Source: Pinus tabuliformis
Taxonomy: Eukaryota; Streptophyta; Pinopsida; Pinales; Pinaceae
Direction: 5' to 3'
DNA length: 64,000 nucleotides
NCBI GenBank assembly: GCA_031772625.1
Contig: CM062818.1
Location: 1,682,926,167 to 1,682,990,166, forward strand
Position numbers and translations under genes: made by a program. Below are positions 11,222 to 21,068 of this stretch, piece by piece. Numbering within the stretch: position 1 is the first letter of the stretch; each line of letters begins with the position of its first letter. The notes under the pieces were generated by a model. That model did not search any database. It saw only the letters and a program-made list of their open reading frames with translations, and was not told the DNA's origin.

Positions 11222-11545
11222 ACAGGATGATTAGTTCTTCTGTGGGCTGGGATGATTAGTTCTCCTATGGCAAATGTGGAACATGATGATTAGTTCTCTT
11301 GTGGGTCGGGATGATTAGTTCTATCATGGCAACTGTGGAACAGGATGATTAGTTCTCCTGTGGGCCAGGATGATTTGTTCTCCGTGGTGACTATGGAACA
11401 TGATGATTAGTTCTCCTGTGGGCCACGATGATTTGTTCTCTGTGGCGACTGTGGAACAAGATGATTAGTTCTCTGTGGCATCCATTGACAGGATGATTCA
11501 TTCTCTTATGGACATGATGATTAGTTCTCCTGTCAAGGCATCCTA
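11222..11545 (+). repeat. tandem GATGATTAGTTCTC repeats
   Basis: Eleven copies of GATGATTAGTTCTC or close variants (six exact) alternate with CTGTGGGCC and GTGGCAACTGTGGAACA spacers, giving a higher-order unit of about 60 bp. It lies in the non-coding 3' internal region of the copia element. Small ORFs here follow the repeat. Confidence 0.85.
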
Positions 11546-11674
11546 GCCATGCAATCTGGGACTCATGGGAAGTACCTCTCATCTTATCAATGAGCAGGGA
11601 AATGAGGATAGGGACCATAGCAGTACTGTCGATGGACGCATCGCTTCATCTACTGTACTCCTTATGCTAGGATG

Positions 11675-11930
11675 ACCTTCATTGATCTGGGATCAATGAA
11701 ACTGATATTGGATCAGTGTGAGTGATTTGAGACACTCTCTTGTGACATTGATTTGGGATCAATGAAAATGATCTGGGATTAGTATGAGTGGTTTGAGACA
11801 CTCTCTTGTGATATTGATCTGGGATCAATAAAACTGACTTCGGGCCAGTAAGAGTAATTTGACGCACTCTCTTCAGATGAAACTGACTTTGGGTCAGTAG
11901 AGAATGGTATGATACATTCTCGATCAATTC
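11675..11930 (+). repeat. tandem repeats of about 75 bp
   Basis: The motifs GATCTGGGATCAATGAAACT and TTTGAGACACTCTCTTGTGA recur about three to four times with drift. The block sits between the 60-bp repeats and an AGCAGAGC-rich block in the same element. Confidence 0.75.
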
Positions 11931-11942
11931 TTCTTCTTCATG

Positions 11943-12052
11943 GTTCAGCAGAGCAGAGCAAAGCAGAGCTCAACAGATCAAAGAAGAGCAGAGCAGAGTA
12001 GAACTCAGTAGATCAGAGCAGAGTAGAGCAGTGCAGGGCACTGATGGCAGAG
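11943..12052 (+). repeat. AGCAGAGC-rich low-complexity tract
   Basis: Repeated AGCAGAGCAGAG, AGTAGAGCAG and CAGTAGATCAGAG variants form a purine-rich tract close upstream of the polypurine tract. No coding function is suggested. Confidence 0.75.
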
Positions 12053-12098
12053 ATAGTACAGTCGGACATATGGATCAACGGATGGAGTTCTCCCTAGT

Positions 12099-12108
12099 TG
12101 AGAGGGAG
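12099..12108 (+). promoter_or_regulatory. polypurine tract before the right LTR
   Basis: TGAGAGGGAG directly precedes the LTR start TGTTAAAATTGG, the expected position of the plus-strand primer. Confidence 0.7.
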
Positions 12109-13893
12109 TGTTAAAATTGGCAACTAGGGCCTAAATCCATGTGGGTCATCTTATTTATGGTAGCTGATATTTGTCTTGGATCCCTCTCATCGAGAAGTGT
12201 AGGATTGATCTAAAGATCATCCGATTCTGATAAGTATTCATGGAATTATGAATTTCTTTGCATTATAAGACAATTCGTCAAGGTCGGCCAACAACCAAAT
12301 AAACCCCACATGTGCTCAACGTTTTAGTATAAATAGAAGTGGCCTTCAAGTCATTTCAACACATTTGGGATCTCTTCCTCTCTCTACTTGTCTTTGGGTT
12401 TTAGTAGGAGGAGAGATCGTAAGGAATAACGTTTCCCTGATCTAAAGGGAAAAAATCCGGAACTACCGGAAAAGCTGGAAATGTCGGAAAAGTCGGAACT
12501 GCCAGAAAAGCCGGAAATTCCAGAAATTCTTGAAAAGATAGAACTACCAGAAAATCCGGAACTGCCGGAAATGCCGAACGAAACTGCCAGAAAAGGCAAA
12601 ACTGCCGGAAAAGCCGGAACTGCTGGAAAAGCAAGAACTGCCGAAAAGCTGGAACTGCCAGAAAAGCCGGAAAAGTTGAAAATGTCGGAAAAGCCAGAAC
12701 TGCCAGAAAAGCTGGAAAAGTCGGAAATGCCGGAAAAGCCTAAAATGCCGGAAAAGACAGAACTGCCAGAAATGTCGGAAAATATGGAAAATCTGGAACT
12801 ACCGTAAAAGTAGGAACTGTCAGAAAAACCGGAACTGCCAGAAATGCTGAAAGGAACTGTCGGAATTGCTGGAAAATCCGGAACTGCCAGGAAATCCGGG
12901 ATTGCCGGAAAAGCCGGAAAGCGGGAAAAGCTGGAAAAGCTAGAACTGCTAGAAAAGCTGGAAAAGCCGAAAATGCCGGAATTGCCGAAATTGCCGGAAA
13001 AGCAGGAACTGTCGGGACTGTCGGAACTGTCGGGAACAACCGGAACTGTCGGGAACAATCGGAACTGCTGGAACTGCCGGGAACAGCTGGAACTTCCAGA
13101 ACTGCCGGGAACTGTCGAAACAGCTGGAGCATTTATCTTCGATGGAGAGAAGCATGCAAGGGACAACTAACTAACATTGGGACAGTTGTATGGTACTTAG
13201 CAACAAATACTCCATGCATGCAATGTTACAACTTGCATGCAAGGGACAACTAGCATGCAACAACAAGCATGCTAAGGACAACAAACATGCTAGGGATAAC
13301 AAGCAAACAAGGGACAACAAGCAAGCAAGGTACAACCAACACATCAGGATGGAAACATGGTGCAACAATGGCACATAATGCAGTATAGTGATGGGTACTA
13401 TCATGATTAATGAAGCATGATGAGATGCAGCATAGTGATGATGGGTGCAACATGGTGCAACGCGGTGAGGTGCAGCATGATGACGAAATGAAACACAACG
13501 ATAGGTGAAGGAGTCACCTTGGAGAATTAGTTGAAGCAACATGTCTTCAACTGATCTCATGTATCATCTTCTTAGAGATGATCTATGCTCTTATCTAGAT
13601 AAGTCAAAGTGTTGGCTTCTGTTGTAAACGTACTATCTCTCTCTCTCTCTCTGTTGAATTATTGAAGAACATATAAGAAGAATTGATCAAGGGTTTCCCC
13701 ACATTGGGGTTTGTCCTTGGCTAGCGCCACATCTTGTGTCCTCCTGTCTTGGCTTGTCTTCTACAATTTATGTTTATGTTCTATCTGCAGTTTAATTTAA
13801 TGTTGATGTGATTGCTAATCTAAAAAAGATATGGAGCTAATTGTGAAAATTGAAATAAATTGCTCTAAGCATAGAACATACCTAAAATTAACA
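12109..13893 (+). repeat. 3' LTR (1785 bp) of the minisatellite copia element
   Basis: It matches the left LTR end to end, with TATA at 12328-12335, the CCGGAA array at 12449-13126, the CATGCAAGGGACAAC block at about 13150-13345 and the CT run near 13636. It is about 180 bp longer than the left LTR. Since LTRs are identical at insertion, the array has grown or shrunk since then. Confidence 0.93.
12449..13126 (+). repeat. 9-bp minisatellite (GCCGGAAMW type) in the right LTR
   Basis: About 75 imperfect 9-bp units, longer than the array of the left LTR. Frames stay open on both strands, including 260 codons on the minus strand (12384-13166) with Ser/Gly/Phe-rich translation. This is what a 9-bp unit without stops produces and is not by itself evidence for a protein. 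Confidence 0.9.
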
Positions 13894-13898
13894 TTATT
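13894..13898. repeat. target-site duplication, right copy (TTATT)
   Basis: It matches 7633-7637 and closes the copia insertion. Confidence 0.9.
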
Positions 13899-14575
13899 TC
13901 ATGTATTTACTTGTAATTGAAAGGATAATGGATGCAAGACCTAATTGATGTCAAAACAGTTAAGGGAAGAGGGTGGTGATCCTTCTTGTTAAGTATCATA
14001 TGATTTATCAGTGATTTATGCTCTGTCTTGTATTCATTTCCTGTAGATTGCATTGATGCCAAGTGTTTGACAGAATGTCAGTCCCGGTTGGGGATGGTCA
14101 GGCCTAGTCCCAGAGTTAGTTTTTGATTTGTAAGACTTGTTATTATGTAAATCACAGATCCTGGAAGTGTCATTGAATTATGGGCAGTGACCTGGGATCT
14201 GGGCCTGAAAAAGTGGGTCAAATCCTGGGGACGCTGGCACAACACTAAGAAAAATAGTCCTTGGACATTGGCATGCCATGTTATGGGAGCATCTAGAGCC
14301 CTTTGGAAGTTGGCATGCCCATATCATGGGAGAGTCGAGTGGTTAATTGGTCAAGAAACGTAGTGGGACTCAGGGGCTGGTTGCGTGAGAGGTTGGGATG
14401 GTTCCTGAGGATCTTGTTGCTGACGTGGAAGGTCTGTATGGTGTGTTTCCATTGGTTCCACTTGCTTAAGGTGACTTAGGAGGTTGAATCATATCATAGT
14501 AACTTTTCATCACATGTTTACCCCGGTTAGCCGATTACTTGGTTAGATTTGGAAGGAGGGTGTTACAGAGTGGTG
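13899..14575. other. unassigned flank of the copia insertion
   Basis: This continues the DNA left of 7633. It holds a short direct repeat around TTGGCATGCC (about 14270 and 14305) but no gene or RNA signal. The stretch GGAAGGAGGGTGTTACAG near 14551-14568 resembles a purine tract plus LTR start, but no LTR partner is visible. Confidence 0.4.
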
Positions 14576-14579
14576 TTCC

Positions 14580-15240
14580 CTTCCTTTATTCATTTTTCGA
14601 GGAATTTGGTGCTACAGGAATGCCTGTATTTTCGAGGGATCAAGTTGGGATATTTAACAATGTTGTTATTCCATTGTTGCATACTTCAATGAGTATTCCC
14701 AATGTCTAATCAGAAGCACAAGAGAAGTATTCACCTCATTAACATATGGGACAAATTCCTTGTCGACTTTTTTGATGGGGTGACCAACAGAGGGAAATGT
14801 GGGTGTGAGGTATATATTGTTATCGATCCAGAACTTTATTTCATTTTATGTGGAATTACGGTCAAGGTACTAACATTTGTGCAAAGGTCATTACCCTTTG
14901 GGGAGTACTATCTTGCACAAAATGGCTCTCCATCGACAATTTGGTGGTATTAAGAGATTCAAATGTGGTCATAGATTTGGTTCAAGGTCATACAACTTTT
15001 GAACACCACAAGCCCATAAACTAGGTGCATAGTATCAAAGAGATTTAGGTTGAATTTCTAGATTTGACTTTCTCCCACCTATATCGTGAGCATAACACTA
15101 TTGTTGATGATCTATCCAAAAAAGGTCTACATCAACATCTGAGGAGTATATTCGACACTATTTTTTTCAAGGACAAGATGAGGGACTTTGAGTATATGTG
15201 CATCAATTAGATAATGTCACGTGAACTTGAAGTATCCATT
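14580..15240 (+). pseudogene. LINE C-terminal RNase H relic
   Basis: One frame gives WCYRNACIFEG near 14600-14635, the segment before RNase H in plant L1 ORF2 proteins. Another frame gives FFDG plus a G-x-C-G-C motif near 14768-14805. After frameshifts follow VVLRDSNVVIDLVQG (about 14942) and FSHLYREHNTIVDDLSK (about 15070-15120). These are the successive acidic motifs of the RNase H that ends plant LINE ORF2. The fragment lacks RT, so it is a short relic. Confidence 0.65.
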
Positions 15241-16229
15241 TGCTAATTTTTTGTTATGTTCTGAAACAATTTTTTTGGAACATGGCCATAAAATGTGGTA
15301 ATATGCAAATATTTAAGCACACATCAGAGTTTTACGATCTACAACTATAGGTAAATGCCCAGGCTATTACGTCACAGTCTATATTGGAATTGGGATTACA
15401 GATTTTATATTGTCAATAAAATGAATGTTGAGATTGCAAGCCAAACAAATATTCTTAGTCTAATACATGAATCAATTGATAGTATGAAAAGTTTTGTCAA
15501 TAGTAAGTCTCATTGTCTATTTAATTTATTAAAAAATCATTTGTGGAACATGGTTATCCTTGTAATTTATTAAAAAATTATTTATGAAATGTGGTGTTGG
15601 AATTTGGCATCACCCCATTTCATTTGGTGTGACTTGAAAAGTAATATTACTAGTTTTATAAATTTACATTTTATAATATTAGTTTTTTTATAAATTTAAG
15701 TTTCATAATAATGTTAAGGTTATAATAAATACCATCATTATTAAATAGTATCATTAATAATATAACCAATAATAATAACAACATTCAAATTAATATTACA
15801 AATAATATTATTAAAAACAACATTAATACAATACTAAATGATGTTAGTAATTTTCTTACCTAAATTTACTTACGTTTTAGGTTTTATTACTTTAAGATTT
15901 TAATAATATTCAGTTTTTATTATTTTAAGTTTATAACAATATTATTATTATCAATTATTAATAACAATTAAATTTAATATTAATATTGTTAAATATTGAT
16001 TTGAATACTAATGTGAATATTTATATGAAATTAATATCAACCACATTTAGTAATGTGGTTGTGATAATATTCTGTTATACAAACTAAATTCTAGTATGGA
16101 TATATGTGCATTATTCTATATGGAACTTGTTCTTGGATTTCAAGCAATGGAAATCATGGATAAAATCAAAGCTTGATAAAAAATTGTGATTATATATATA
16201 AAAAATCTATTAATAAAAAATAGTGGGTT

Positions 16230-16234
<5 letters not shown>
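15241..16234. other. AT-rich unassigned DNA
   Basis: Very AT-rich from about 15590 to 16060, with recurring AATATTATTA-like words. The 72-codon ORF at 15355-15573 has no recognisable motif. No gene is supported. Confidence 0.4.

Positions 16235-16268
<34 letters not shown>
16235..16268. repeat. (TA)n microsatellite
   Basis: An uninterrupted TA dinucleotide run of about 17 units. Confidence 0.95.
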
Positions 16269-16269
<1 letters not shown>

Positions 16270-16291
16270 TAATGTTATATTTTCCAAATTT

Positions 16292-16620
16292 AGGCTTCTG
16301 TGATCCATAATTATAATGTTGGGACATCTTTTGGTACTAATCACATCGAGAGTATTTTGTCCAGGCCTTTCGAACCAACAGGTATGGTTCATCATCAGGA
16401 CAAGATGCAGAGTCAACTTTAGGCAACGGAATAAATAGTGATAGCGATGGAAAGAGTTGATAATGACTGGCTTTGACCCACAATATAAAATATTCAAAAA
16501 GGATGAGGAGAAATCATCATTACGACCAGATGCTGAGTCCAAATAGTGATAGCGATGGAAAGAGTGATAGTGATAGCCTCCTTAACCCTGCCACTCGTCC
16601 ACTTTGACCCGAGCTTTGAA
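16292..16620 (+). pseudogene. exon-like fragments with a Ser-Asp repeat
   Basis: A TTTAG acceptor-like site at about 16291 is followed by an open frame (ASVIHNYNVGTSFG and onward) to an ACAG|GTATGG donor-like site near 16380. Downstream, two related segments read DAES...NSDSDGKS (about 16406-16455 and 16527-16580); the second continues DSDS. Stops follow both. The duplicated acidic/Ser stretch looks like coding DNA, perhaps a host gene relic, but I cannot name a family. Confidence 0.25.
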
Positions 16621-17004
16621 TAGTTCTAGCTCCTCCATATGAACTCAGATTAGAGTGGTGTTCGCACCATTGAAATTAGGGTGATGAGCACTTCGATCTA
16701 GTCCTAGTTCGAGAGCAATTTGACGACTTTGAATTTAGACCTATTATGAGTCTTGTTTGTCCTTTGAGTGTCTCTCGAGCCACCTGGATCAAGGGGAGCA
16801 AGTCATATAAACTGATAGATATCCCCACCCTACCAACTATAGAGTGGCGCTCTGCAAACAAAAAAAACCAGGGAAACAATACTTCACAATATAATCGATG
16901 TTGACATGAACCGCCACATTAGATATCCATAATTTACATAGGAAATATCATCTTGATATCATAATTTTATTTCGTAGAGGGTGACTATGCTCAAACACAC
17001 ATTA
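16621..17004. other. unassigned DNA
   Basis: No convincing gene. The 67-codon minus ORF at 16676-16879 has no recognisable motif. Confidence 0.35.
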
Positions 17005-17593
17005 GAGAACTTTTGAGGTTTAAAATGGGCCTCCTAAGAAAAATGTGCAACCAAAATAAACTTTATAAGAACCAATAGGATTCAAGATGATGATGTCAAC
17101 TATGGGGGATGATTCACCATTTTTTGGGTAAAAAATTAAAAGATTAAAAAATAATAAAATAATAAATTTTTCAACTTATCTCCCTAAGGTTTTACTCAAA
17201 TTTCGAGCGGTAGTACTCGTTGGATGCAAAATTTAATTCGTCATCCAAGGAGTACCCATGTTGCATACTTTTGATGGTCCATGTTACACAGAAAATGAGA
17301 AATACATGAAAAATCGTGATTGCAATCACGTTTTTCATGTATTTCTCATTTTTCATGTAGGAGGGTCCATCGAAAGTACTCATTGGATGAAGAATCAAAT
17401 TCTACATCCAACGAGTGTTCCCACTTGAAATTTGAGTAAACTCATAAGGAGATAAGTTGAAAATGCGAGTTGAAAATGTAATTTTTTCTTTTTTTCCTCT
17501 AAAATTTGATGATGTAATCTAATATTATTTTATTATTTCCACTATTATTTTATAATTTCCTTAGGAGGCTCATTTTAGACCTCAAAATTCCCC
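17005..17593. mobile_element. foldback MITE-like element (589 bp)
   Basis: The ends are inverted: left TTTTGAGGTTTAAAATGGGC, and the right end on the minus strand TTTTGAGGTCTAAAATGAGC, both continuing into CTCCTAAG. TA lies just outside both ends, a possible 2-bp target duplication. Inner parts also pair: CAACTTATCTCC near 17173 matches GGAGATAAGTTG near 17449, and ACTCGTTGGATG near 17216 matches CATCCAACGAGTG near 17404. The centre is an almost perfect 31-bp stem at 17292-17353. It has no coding capacity. A Tc1/mariner origin would fit the TA, but the superfamily is uncertain. Confidence 0.75.
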
Positions 17594-17638
17594 TAATAAC
17601 ACCATTAAACAAGACCTACAAAAGAGACTTCAAAATCA

Positions 17639-17642
<4 letters not shown>

Positions 17643-17699
<57 letters not shown>
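17643..17699. repeat. (TA)n microsatellite
   Basis: A pure TA run of about 28 units, 50 bp after the foldback element. Confidence 0.95.
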
Positions 17700-17700
<1 letters not shown>

Positions 17701-18089
17701 CATGATTCTATAACCAGGAAGACTCGTCGAACTAAAGTAAATAATAATAAAAATACTTCAATGGTTCACAAAACCCATCTTCCCGAAGACGGGAAAAACC
17801 AATGGTGGAGTCAGTCACTTCAAACCTAGATAAAAAACGATCTGACGATCACTTTGTCATGAGAAACTATTATACTAACAACACTCTGAATCCATAAGTA
17901 TATGCCAACTCCTACAACCAAAGTCAATGCAGACACCCTCCATCGCTTGCTCCCACCTCTAGCTCCCCTGGACATCACACATATCAAAGAGATGGATTTC
18001 ATACATCAAACATACTATGCACAATTAATCAAAGGGAATTTGTGTGCCCTTGTGGCATGGTATCCCAAATAAATCTAACCACACATGGT
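17700..18089. other. unassigned DNA
   Basis: No coding or RNA signal that I can support. Confidence 0.35.
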
Positions 18090-18800
18090 TGCAAGATAAG
18101 AAATTTAATGTTTTGGTTTAGGATTTCTAGTCTTTACTTGTCAACAACCCTATTTTTCAAAAATGGAGGTTGTTCGACCAAAGCTTTATGATCTAAAGCA
18201 CATTATTAATGTGTGGGAAAGACACAAAGAGAAGAAGTACTCACTAGAACTATGGGAGATAGATAAAAAAATTAATTAATTACATGATCCATCTACTCTA
18301 GGTTACTTTTTGGAAAAGATAAAGGTGTTGATTATGGCTTTAGAATGTCACAAGTGGGAGATTCTTGCACTCCATGGGAAGGAATGTCATCTTAAGAGTC
18401 ATGTCATTTGGTTGTCCGGAGGAGATAAAAACACTAAGTTCTTCCACCAATATGCAATTAATCGATGTAGTTATAATTCTATTTGGGGGTTGTTTGGTGT
18501 TGGGGGTCAGCATTTAGTAACTCTTCCGGAACTACAAGGGGTTGTTGAATATTTTTCGAAGATGTATCAAGCCAAGGTGGATGTGGACCTTGATAACCAA
18601 TTGGATAATTCCCATATGTATCCTAATATGTTCACCATAGAGGATAATCAACGTATTCATTCGCCTATATCTCTCGAGGAAGTGGAGGTGGTTTTAATTT
18701 TTTTTCTAAAGACAAGAGTCCAGGTCCAAATGGTTGGACAATGTAATTGTTTTTACATTTCTTTGACATCATGGGTCATGACCTACTTCGCATGGTGGAG
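18090..18800 (+). pseudogene. LINE ORF2 relic: linker and N-terminal RT
   Basis: The frame reads VWERHKEKKYSLELWEI, then WLSGGDKNTKFFHQYAINR, which matches the W-L-x-x-G-D-x-N-T-x-F-F-H motif between endonuclease and RT in plant LINEs. ISLEEVEVV follows, and in a shifted frame DKSPGPNGW, the first RT motif. It then stops at 18865-18867, well before the catalytic box. It is probably separate from LINE A, whose endonuclease begins farther right. Confidence 0.75.
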
Positions 18801-19137
18801 GAGTCTCACACCTCTTGCAAGATTTCATCTTTTGCCCCCATGTAGGCTCCTCTTTAGCTTTATCTAGACCCATGAGAGGGGATTATCCCTGGATTTCTCA
18901 TCCTTGTCTTCCCTCAACTTCGTAGCCATTCTGACTTACCCTAGTCCTTGTGATGCCTCTACCTCACTTCTAAAAACTACTCCCAATTTTTAGAACGTCT
19001 CAATTAGGAAGAAGAGGCCAATTAAAAGGACTTAGCCAGAGACATTTATCCACACAGAGGTCTATTTTAGGACTTTAATTATCCTATGGATATTTCTAGG
19101 GCCCTTAGAGAATCTATGCCCCTATTGAGGGTCTCTT

Positions 19138-20910
19138 ATGATCATTATCTCCTTAAACATCAAAGGAGTTGGGGGGCCTCCCAAGCACCAAGCCCTCTGC
19201 ATACTAGTATTGTCTCAAAGGCCATCAATCATCCTTTTTCAGGAAACCATGGTATCTGCAGATAAAGCCAAATAAATCCTTATAAATATATGCTCAGACT
19301 GGTGTATTTTCATTGCTAATGTGGTTGGTCGCTCTCAGGGTCTTTTGATGATTTGGAACCCTAGGGAAGACTCTCTTCAATCGTTCTCCTCCACGAGTGG
19401 AATAATTTTGGAAGGCACTCTCAGGGGTTTTGATGGTCAAGTAATTATTGTCAATTTTTATGGCCCATATCAGTACCAAGAATATTTTTGGAACCATATT
19501 GTCCAGAGTGGATTATTCAATGCTCAAAATCTAATTCTGACAGGTGATTTAAATTTCACCACCTCTATCAACGAATTTTGGGTAGGAGATTGTCACTCAT
19601 ATCTTAGTATTCCCATGATTTCTTAGTTGATTGCAAATGCAAATTTAGTGGACATTTGCCCTTGTCCATTAGGATGAACCTAGAGGAATGGTAGAACCAA
19701 GGCTGAGGGAGTTGCTAAGAAACTAGATAGATTTCTCTTAACCAATTCCTTGGTCTCTAAAATTGGAGGATATCGATCTTGGATTCACCATGATTGGATC
19801 TCAAACCACTCTCTGATTGGCATTCAACTAAACCTTGATTTGTCGAAACAGAGGACTCCCTTTAAAGTTAACTATGTTTGGTTAAAAGGGGGTTTCTTTC
19901 GAGCCTTAGCCTATGATTATTGGCTGAAATGTAATCCTCTCTAGTCTTCTGCAATGGAGAATTGATATTACAAAATGTCTTATATTAAAAAACATGTCAA
20001 ACTATGCAGGGTTGGAAAACATCTCCGAGATCAACAAAATGAGTTAAATTATTTAGAGGAAACGATTAATAACAAATGCTCTAATTTTATTTTCTCAGTT
20101 TTCTCGGATGATATTAAAAGTAACCTATGCTCTTTGGTTGAGAAGGAAAGCATTCTTGAAGGAAAATAAGAAATATGGTGCTTAAAAAGTCGTGCCATAT
20201 GGATTAAACAAAGTGATAGAAACACAAGTTTTTTTTTTTAAATATACTTCCCATCGAAGGAATATGAATGCCATCTGAGACCTTCTCGACGGTGAAGGAA
20301 ATCTAGTGAACACACAACTGGATCTCGAAATGGAAACTAGGGCTCACTTTTCTAGTTTATTTAAATATCCGGGTGGTGACAATACTTAGGAACAACTGAA
20401 AGCCCTCAAAATTTTTCCTAAATTCTTCCCACGGGAGGAATTATCAAGGATTGGTCAACTTATTTCCATGGATGAAATCAAAATGATTCTCAATTCTTTT
20501 GCCAGAGATAAAAGTCCTAGGCAGGATGGTTGGTCTGTTGAGTTCTATTTAGCCTTCTTTGATTTGATCAGTTCATAACTCTTAAAAGTTGTTGAAGAGG
20601 TGCGAATTACTGGTAACTTAGGTTTCAGGGGAAATCAATGCTACGTTCTTAGCTCTTATTCCAAAAATCTCAAAGTCTGCTTCATTTGACAACTCTCATT
20701 CAATTTCTTTGTGCAATCTTATTTATAAAGTGATCTCCAAGGTGATTTCAAATAGATTGATGAATGTTCTTTCTTCTAACATCTCTCTGGAGAAGTTTGG
20801 ATTCTTCTCTAGTAGAATTATTCATGATGCTATTTGAGTGGCTCAGGAGGCCATCCTTTCCATTAAAATAAAAAATTGCAACACTGCTATTCTCAAGGTG
20901 GATTTGGTAA
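19138..20910 (+). pseudogene. LINE A ORF2: endonuclease and first half of RT
   Basis: It starts at ATG 19138 with MIIISLNIKGVGGPPKHQAL, a typical APE-type endonuclease start. LFQETM, GLLMIWNP, NFYGP and LILTGDLNF follow. The last catalytic motif, normally SDH, reads WISNHSLI, an Asp-to-Asn change. The RT part includes DKSP..DGW (about 20507-20530), FLALIPKI, SISLCNLIYKVISKVI and ILKVDLVSAY. Stops and frameshifts abound. At 20910 it is interrupted inside the motif before the catalytic box and resumes at 44761. Confidence 0.85.
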
Positions 20911-20918
20911 GTGCATAC
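20895..20918. repeat. target-site duplication of LINE B, left copy
   Basis: AAGGTGGATTTGGTAA and eight further bases align with 44761-44784 (18 of 24 identical). Both copies encode the same LINE A residues (VDLV then an aromatic). A target duplication of this length is normal for LINEs. Confidence 0.75.
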
Positions 20919-21068
20919 TTAGCACTATTTGAGAGTGAACGAGGTCGAGCGCTGGCAGCTAAGGTTTGAAGAAGATCTGTTCAAGCTGCAGCCGTAGTAC
21001 CAACTCTTGAGGAGGACAGTTCCAGAGCGGCAGAACTTCGCACAAGAGGGCAGGTTCTGACCCTGCAG

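Larger units (their letters stand above)
7638..13893 (+). mobile_element. non-autonomous Ty1/copia element with minisatellite LTRs
   Basis: Two long direct repeats (7638-9244 and 12109-13893) both start TGTTAAAATTGG and end AAAATTAACA. They are flanked by TTATT on both sides and followed or preceded by a tRNA-iMet-type primer binding site and a purine tract. The internal part retains broken pieces of Gag, protease, RT and RNase H in the correct order. The integrase and much of RT are missing, so any mobility would have depended on proteins supplied by a relative. About eight differences separate the first 115 bp of the two LTRs, so the insertion is not recent. The LTRs also differ by about 180 bp in length, mainly in the CCGGAA array. 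Confidence 0.95.

Noticed and set aside
11222..11545. CRISPR-like regular repeats
   Set aside because: Repeats are degenerate with degenerate spacers inside a plant retrotransposon; they are ordinary tandem duplications.
12384..13166. Minus-strand 260-codon ORF, the longest outside pol and Gag
   Set aside because: Same minisatellite artefact in the right LTR; no domain and no conserved start between the two LTRs.
14551..14570. GGAAGGAGGG followed by TGTTACAG as a gypsy 3' LTR junction
   Set aside because: No LTR end, partner LTR or internal coding was found, and LINE coding begins within about 30 bp.
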